DNA from: Dehalococcoidia bacterium
Lineage (GTDB): Bacteria; Chloroflexota; Dehalococcoidia; GIF9; AB-539-J10
DNA: 10,160 bases
Assembly (NCBI GenBank): GCA_004376695.1
Contig: SOJB01000093.1
Location: 1 to 10,160, forward strand
Reading direction: 5' to 3'
A program made the translations under genes and the position numbers. The notes under the pieces are model-generated. The model had not been told where the DNA came from. It saw only the letters and a program-made list of their open reading frames with translations, and did not search any database. Shown piece by piece: positions 6,749 through 10,160 of this stretch (the stretch's first letter is position 1; each line of letters starts with the position of its first letter).

Positions 6749-8737
6749 TCAAGCAATAACAGCCAAGATGTCATTCGTGTGCACCGAAGCCCCGGGCCCG
6801 AAGTTGATTGCTTTAACCACTCCGTCAACCGGGGCAGGAACATTGTTTTGCATCTTCATTGCCTCCAGGATGAGTAGCGGGTCACCAGCCTTTATTTTAT
6901 CGCCGACTCTAACCAAGTAGCGGATGATCATACCTGGCATAGGCGCAACCACCTTCGTTCCTTCAGCAACTGCAGCTGGTGGGGATTTCTTCTCCTCGAC
7001 CTTCCGGGGTGCTTCCGTAATCGTAGATTGGGCAGGTTGGGGAGCAACGGCACTTGCGCGCGGAGAAACAGAGACGGTTGGCGACCCTCCAACAGCTTCC
7101 ACATCCACTTCATAGTACTCACCTTCAATGAAAACATTGAATGTCCTCACACCAGGCCCCTTTTCAGGGACCACTTTCTCAGATTTCTCCACCAGCTTGC
7201 CGGCTTTCGCTTTAGCGATAAGCTCATCCTCTTTCTTCACCTGTTCCAGGGTCTTCGGAGCGCGAGGAGGCTTCCAATCATCAGGAATAGTCTTATCTAT
7301 GCCGTATTTGTACTTCAAGAAACGCGCCCCAGTGGTGGGGAACAGAGCGTAGGTAACCACATCCTGAATATCCCTAGCGAATTCCTTGGACTCTTCCTTG
7401 GCTTTCTGCAGTTCAGGCTCCAGCATATCAGCAGCCCGCCCCTTGATCGGCTCTTCACCCCTTTCGTAACCCTTGAGCACCATCTTCTGGATATTCTCGT
7501 CAATCGGCACCGGCGGCCGGCCATAGAGCCCATAGCAATAATCCTTGGTTTCCCGGGTGGTCATTTTATAGCGCCCTATCAAAACGTTCTGCACTGCCTG
7601 GACACCGACGATTTGGCTCGTAGGCGTGACCAAAGGCGGATAACCGAGTTCTGCTCTGGTCCTAGCGGTTTCCGCTCGCACCTCATCCAGTTTGTCCAGA
7701 GCATTGGCCTGCCTTAGTTGCGAAACCAAGTTCGTGGTCATGCCACCAGGAATCTGGTGCACTAGCACTCCGGTATCGATGACCGACATAGCCGATGTAT
7801 CTAGGAAATCCCTATATTTGGGGGCAAGCTGTTCAAGCATCTGTCCACACTTAGACAGCTGTTCAATATCCAGTCCCGTATCTCTATCTGTTCCGTAAAG
7901 GGCAACGACCAAAGGTTCGACGGGTGGTTGCGATGAACGCAGTGCAAAGGGAGACAAAGCAGTATCAACGATGTCAACTCCAGCCTCGATAGCCTTCAGC
8001 ACGGACATGGAAGCCTGCCCGCTCGTATAGTGGGTGTGGAGTTCAACAGGAACTCTTAAGTTTTCCTTAAGGGCCTTGATCAGCTCATAGGCATCATAAG
8101 GGGAAATAAGCCCAGCCTGGTCCTTAATACAAATGGAGTCGGCGCCCATGTCCTGAAAAATGAGGGCTTTCTTGATATAGTATTCCAGATTGTAGACTGG
8201 CCCGCCCATCCTTGGCTGGGTAAGCGAGTAACAAATGGCCGCCTGGTAGTGTCTGTGGGCCTTCTTAATCGCTTTGGCAGCGCGCCTGTGATTACGCTCG
8301 TCATTGACAGCGTCGAAAACTCGGAAGATATCAATGCCCACCTCGACAGCTTGTTTCACAAAGGCATCGACCAGATCATCAGGATGGTTTCGATAAGCCA
8401 CCAGATTCTGTCCACGCAAAAGCATCTGTAACGGAGTATCAGGCATGAGCTTCTTCAATTTGCGAGGTCTATCCCAAGGATCCTCGCCCAAGAACCGATG
8501 GGGCACATCAAATGCGGCTCCACCCCAGACCTCCATGGAATAGAAGCCGCATTTATTCATCTCAGTGGCCATCCATTCCATATCGTCAGTTAGCATCCTT
8601 GTAGCCAATGTAGATTGATGCCCATCACGAAAGGTGGTATCACAAATCTTCACCGGGTTCTTGCCTTTCGGCCTTGTCTTCACCTTGTCAGTGGTCAAGT
8701 CTTTAGCCAGAATCTTGCCTTTTCCTACTCCGTTCAT
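6749..8737 (-). CDS. Pyruvate carboxylase subunit B / oxaloacetate decarboxylase alpha-like carboxyltransferase with biotinyl domain
   Basis: This 662-residue protein moves a carboxyl group between biotin and pyruvate/oxaloacetate. The HMGL-like TIM barrel starts at ICDTTFRDGHQS (residues 31-42; Asp33 is a metal ligand), with MEVWGGAAFD (68-77), CIKDQAG (203-209; Lys205 is the likely carbamylated lysine) and the metal-binding HTH (234-236). VLVHQIPGGM and the conserved carboxylase domain follow. A Pro/Ala-rich linker at about 565-605 leads to a C-terminal biotinyl domain with the AMKM motif; Lys628 is the biotin attachment site. It thus combines what Propionibacterium transcarboxylase splits into 5S and 1.3S subunits. 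It also matches PycB or OadA. With a 12S-like carboxyltransferase upstream and no biotin carboxylase or OadB here, a transcarboxylase role is favoured. ATG 8737 has GGAGG six bases upstream (8744-8748). The first 27 residues are basic and probably disordered. Confidence 0.94.
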   Translation of the reverse strand: MNGVGKGKILAKDLTTDKVKTRPKGKNPVKICDTTFRDGHQSTLATRMLTDDMEWMATEMNKCGFYSMEVWGGAAFDVPHRFLGEDPWDRPRKLKKLMPDTPLQMLLRGQNLVAYRNHPDDLVDAFVKQAVEVGIDIFRVFDAVNDERNHRRAAKAIKKAHRHYQAAICYSLTQPRMGGPVYNLEYYIKKALIFQDMGADSICIKDQAGLISPYDAYELIKALKENLRVPVELHTHYTSGQASMSVLKAIEAGVDIVDTALSPFALRSSQPPVEPLVVALYGTDRDTGLDIEQLSKCGQMLEQLAPKYRDFLDTSAMSVIDTGVLVHQIPGGMTTNLVSQLRQANALDKLDEVRAETARTRAELGYPPLVTPTSQIVGVQAVQNVLIGRYKMTTRETKDYCYGLYGRPPVPIDENIQKMVLKGYERGEEPIKGRAADMLEPELQKAKEESKEFARDIQDVVTYALFPTTGARFLKYKYGIDKTIPDDWKPPRAPKTLEQVKKEDELIAKAKAGKLVEKSEKVVPEKGPGVRTFNVFIEGEYYEVDVEAVGGSPTVSVSPRASAVAPQPAQSTITEAPRKVEEKKSPPAAVAEGTKVVAPMPGMIIRYLVRVGDKIKAGDPLLILEAMKMQNNVPAPVDGVVKAINFGPGASVHTNDILAVIA

Positions 8738-8876
8738 GGATTACCTCCTTTCGCTGATGCTGAGCCCTGCAGCCAATCACTATGAGCGCAGAGAAGAATC
8801 TTCACCTTTGACCAGCATCTTCTTTTTCACTTCGTTGACGATCACAGCTTAAGCCCAGCGCAAAAGCTGAATACCA
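8738..8876. other. 139-base spacer without a recognisable gene
   Basis: This is the longest gap in the otherwise tightly packed operon. It ends in a strong GGAGG (8744-8748) serving the downstream carboxyltransferase gene. A small inverted repeat (arms 8845-8850 and 8864-8869, loop of 13) lies just after the accessory peptide stop. It lacks a following T-run, so it is not a convincing terminator. Only very short reading frames (12 and about 21 codons on the minus strand) are present, without family resemblance. Confidence 0.5.
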
Positions 8877-9071
8877 TCATCTAGGAACAATTCTCCGCTG
8901 CCACAGCATACGCATTCGCATTATCTCCTCACGCCCGGAACTGCGCCACGAGCTTGAGACCTCTGCCGACCTTCGCTGAACCATTGCCGGCCTCAGAGCC
9001 CTTTCTTCCTCTTCTAAGTACGCGGCCACCGCACCGGTGATGACAGCTACTGTTCCTTTCTCGCTTTTCAA
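8877..9071 (-). CDS. Small accessory subunit resembling the soluble tail of OadG/MmdD-type decarboxylase gamma/delta subunits
   Basis: This 64-residue protein has an N-terminal helix, VAVITGAVAAYLEEEE (residues 8-23), followed by a basic, Arg-rich C-terminal half with SSSWRSSGREEIMRMR (39-54). Short proteins with an 'AVItaAVAAYL ... W..aGR.e.m..R' layout commonly sit beside acyl-CoA carboxyltransferases in anaerobes and resemble the C-terminal part of sodium-pump decarboxylase gamma/delta subunits. From that I infer an assembly or bridging role between the two carboxyltransferase subunits. The hydrophobic stretch is too short and alanine-rich for a membrane anchor, unlike true OadG. The start is TTG at 9071, with GAGGA five bases upstream (9077-9081). 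The gene starts 22 bases after the carboxyltransferase stop. The family call is from memory of similar small genes and is less certain than its status as a gene. Confidence 0.65.
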   Translation of the reverse strand: MKSEKGTVAVITGAVAAYLEEEERALRPAMVQRRSAEVSSSWRSSGREEIMRMRMLWQRRIVPR

Positions 9072-9076
9072 CTGAT

Positions 9077-9081
9077 TCCTC
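9077..9081 (-). promoter_or_regulatory. Ribosome binding site for the TTG-started accessory peptide
   Basis: GAGGA on the minus strand lies five bases before TTG 9071, and a second purine-rich GGGAGG lies a little further upstream, overlapping the end of the carboxyltransferase gene. No in-frame ATG precedes the conserved AVAAYL helix, so this site decides the TTG start. Confidence 0.55.
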
Positions 9082-9093
9082 GCCTGAACCTCC

Positions 9094-10160
9094 CTACACA
9101 GGAATATTTCCGTGTTTCTTTGGGGGTCTCGTTTCTCGTTTGGTAGAGAGAAGCTCTAAGGCACTGATTATCTTAGGGCGGCTCTCCCGGGGCAGAATGA
9201 CCTCGTCAACGTACCCCCGCGAGGCAGCAATATAGGGATTGTACAGGACATCACGATATTCCTGCATCTTCTCCTTCTCTTTTGCCTTAGGATCCGACGC
9301 AACCTCCATTTCCTTGCGGAAGAGGACCGGCGTCGCACCTTCAGCACCCATCACTGCGATTTCCGCTGTGGGCCAGGCGAGAACAAAATCAGCGCCCAGG
9401 TCTTTGCCGCACATGGCAAGATATGAGCCTCCATAGTCCTTGCGGATGATCAGGGTGATCTTAGGAACTGTAGCTTCAGAATAGCACCAGAGAACCTTGG
9501 CACCATGCCTTATTATGCCTGACCATTCCTGGTCAGCCCCCGGCAAATAGCCCGGAACATCGGCAACGGTGAGCAGAGGGATGTTGAATGCATCGCAAAA
9601 CCTGATGAATCTAGTGATTTTATCTGAGGCATTGACGTCAAGACAACCAGCGAGATGCATCGGTTGATTAGCGATAATGCCCACCGTTCTGCCATCAAGC
9701 CTGGCAAAGCAAACAATGGCGTTTCGAGCGTAATCATAATGAGGCTCAAGTATCTCACCCCTATCAACAATGGATTGGATGACAGCCCTCACATCATAGA
9801 CCTGACTGGGCTCGTCTGGTATTATGCCGTCAAGAGCCGGGTCAACACGGTTCGGGTCATCGGTAGTCTCAATTGAAGGCGGATCCTCCATGTTATTCGA
9901 GGGAAGATAACTCAGGAGTTTCTTAATGAGTTCGATGGCCTGGCCATCACTGTCGCATGGGAAATGGCATACTCCGCTCCTGGTGGCGTGACTCATGGCA
10001 CCGCCCAGTTCCTCAGACGTGACCTCCTCCCCTGTAACCTGCTTGATGACAGCCGGGCCTGTAATGTGCATGTAGCTTGTTCCCTTCGTCATGAATACCC
10101 AATCGGTCATGGCAGGCGAATAGACTGCACCACCAGCAGTAGGCCCCATAATCGCGGAGA
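9094..10160 (-). CDS. Acyl-CoA carboxyltransferase (methylmalonyl-CoA carboxyltransferase 12S / propionyl-CoA carboxylase beta / MmdA family), partial
   Basis: This gene enters from beyond the right end. The open frame continues through ...SAI-MGPTAGGAVY to base 10160, so the internal Met at 10149 is not the start. About 354 C-terminal residues of a roughly 510-residue protein are visible. The family catalyses carboxyl transfer between biotin and propionyl-CoA/methylmalonyl-CoA. Numbering from the Met at 10149, features are GPTAGGAVYSPAMTD (2-16, first acyl-CoA oxyanion region), the start of the second crotonase-like domain near 118, ADVPGYLPGADQEWSGIIRHGAK (196-218), YGGSYLAMCGKDLGAD (239-254), AWPTAEIAVMGAEGA (258-272) and the family tail RPPKKHGNIPV. 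The CGKDLGAD and AWPTAEIAVMGAEGA stretches look closest to the 12S transcarboxylase and MmdA branches, by memory. It is the most upstream gene seen and is followed 22 bases later by the small accessory peptide. Confidence 0.93.
   Translation of the reverse strand, partial: SAIMGPTAGGAVYSPAMTDWVFMTKGTSYMHITGPAVIKQVTGEEVTSEELGGAMSHATRSGVCHFPCDSDGQAIELIKKLLSYLPSNNMEDPPSIETTDDPNRVDPALDGIIPDEPSQVYDVRAVIQSIVDRGEILEPHYDYARNAIVCFARLDGRTVGIIANQPMHLAGCLDVNASDKITRFIRFCDAFNIPLLTVADVPGYLPGADQEWSGIIRHGAKVLWCYSEATVPKITLIIRKDYGGSYLAMCGKDLGADFVLAWPTAEIAVMGAEGATPVLFRKEMEVASDPKAKEKEKMQEYRDVLYNPYIAASRGYVDEVILPRESRPKIISALELLSTKRETRPPKKHGNIPV

Noticed and set aside
7028..7717. Plus-strand open frame of 229 codons opposite the biotinyl carboxyltransferase gene
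   Set aside because: It lies wholly within a well-supported minus-strand gene, shows no family motif, and has no ribosome site I can support.
8845..8869. Inverted repeat considered as a transcription terminator
   Set aside because: The arms are only six bases with a 13-base loop and no T-run follows on the transcribed strand. Genes on both sides belong to the same pathway, so termination here is unlikely.
8811..8880. Two tiny minus-strand frames after the accessory peptide (12 codons overlapping its stop, and about 21 codons beginning at a GTG)
   Set aside because: There is no ribosome site, no conserved motif, and both are within what chance would give.
8877..10160. Interpretation as a sodium-pumping methylmalonyl-CoA or oxaloacetate decarboxylase
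   Set aside because: No beta-subunit membrane protein is present and the small peptide has no transmembrane segment. The idea cannot be excluded if such a gene lies outside the window.

Overview
Every supported gene in this window lies on the minus strand and reads from right to left. The genes are packed as one probable operon that runs off both ends. In transcription order they are: a biotin-dependent carboxyltransferase (5' end outside the window), a 64-residue accessory peptide, a pyruvate carboxylase B / oxaloacetate decarboxylase alpha-like protein with its own biotinyl domain, malate dehydrogenase, a C_GCAxxG_C_C redox protein, class I fumarase alpha, an HdrC-like protein, an HdrB-like protein, a fumarate reductase/succinate dehydrogenase iron-sulfur protein and its flavoprotein, and class I fumarase beta (3' end outside the window). 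I see no RNA gene, mobile element, CRISPR array, clear promoter or terminator.

The enzymes form a connected route: methylmalonyl-CoA + pyruvate <-> propionyl-CoA + oxaloacetate <-> malate <-> fumarate <-> succinate. This is the methylmalonyl-CoA pathway, which runs reductively in propionate-forming fermenters and oxidatively in syntrophic propionate oxidisers. The sequence does not fix the direction. Similar gene sets are known from syntrophs such as Pelotomaculum (the mmc cluster).

The right part (6749-10160) holds the biotin carboxyl-transfer module. It has no biotin carboxylase and no sodium-pump beta subunit here, and the small accessory peptide has no membrane segment. That fits a soluble transcarboxylase better than a sodium-pumping decarboxylase. 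The middle (4366-6692) holds malate dehydrogenase, a small cysteine-motif protein of unknown role, and fumarase alpha. The left part (1-4340) holds a four-gene fumarate reductase/succinate dehydrogenase without any membrane anchor. In place of an anchor it carries heterodisulfide-reductase-like subunits (HdrC and HdrB), and the two fumarase genes flank the block.

The organism is most likely a strict anaerobic bacterium with a fermentative or syntrophic lifestyle, judging by the oxygen-sensitive class I fumarase, the Hdr-like electron transfer proteins and the CoA-linked carboxyl transfer. The protein style reminds me of uncultured Dehalococcoidia/Chloroflexota, but Peptococcaceae or Desulfobacterota are also possible. 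This taxonomic placement is from memory and weak.

The most interesting part is the membrane-free, HdrBC-linked fumarate reductase. Its flavoprotein has Asn where covalent-FAD homologs have His, and its iron-sulfur subunit has two complete four-cysteine motifs rather than the usual [4Fe-4S]/[3Fe-4S] pattern.
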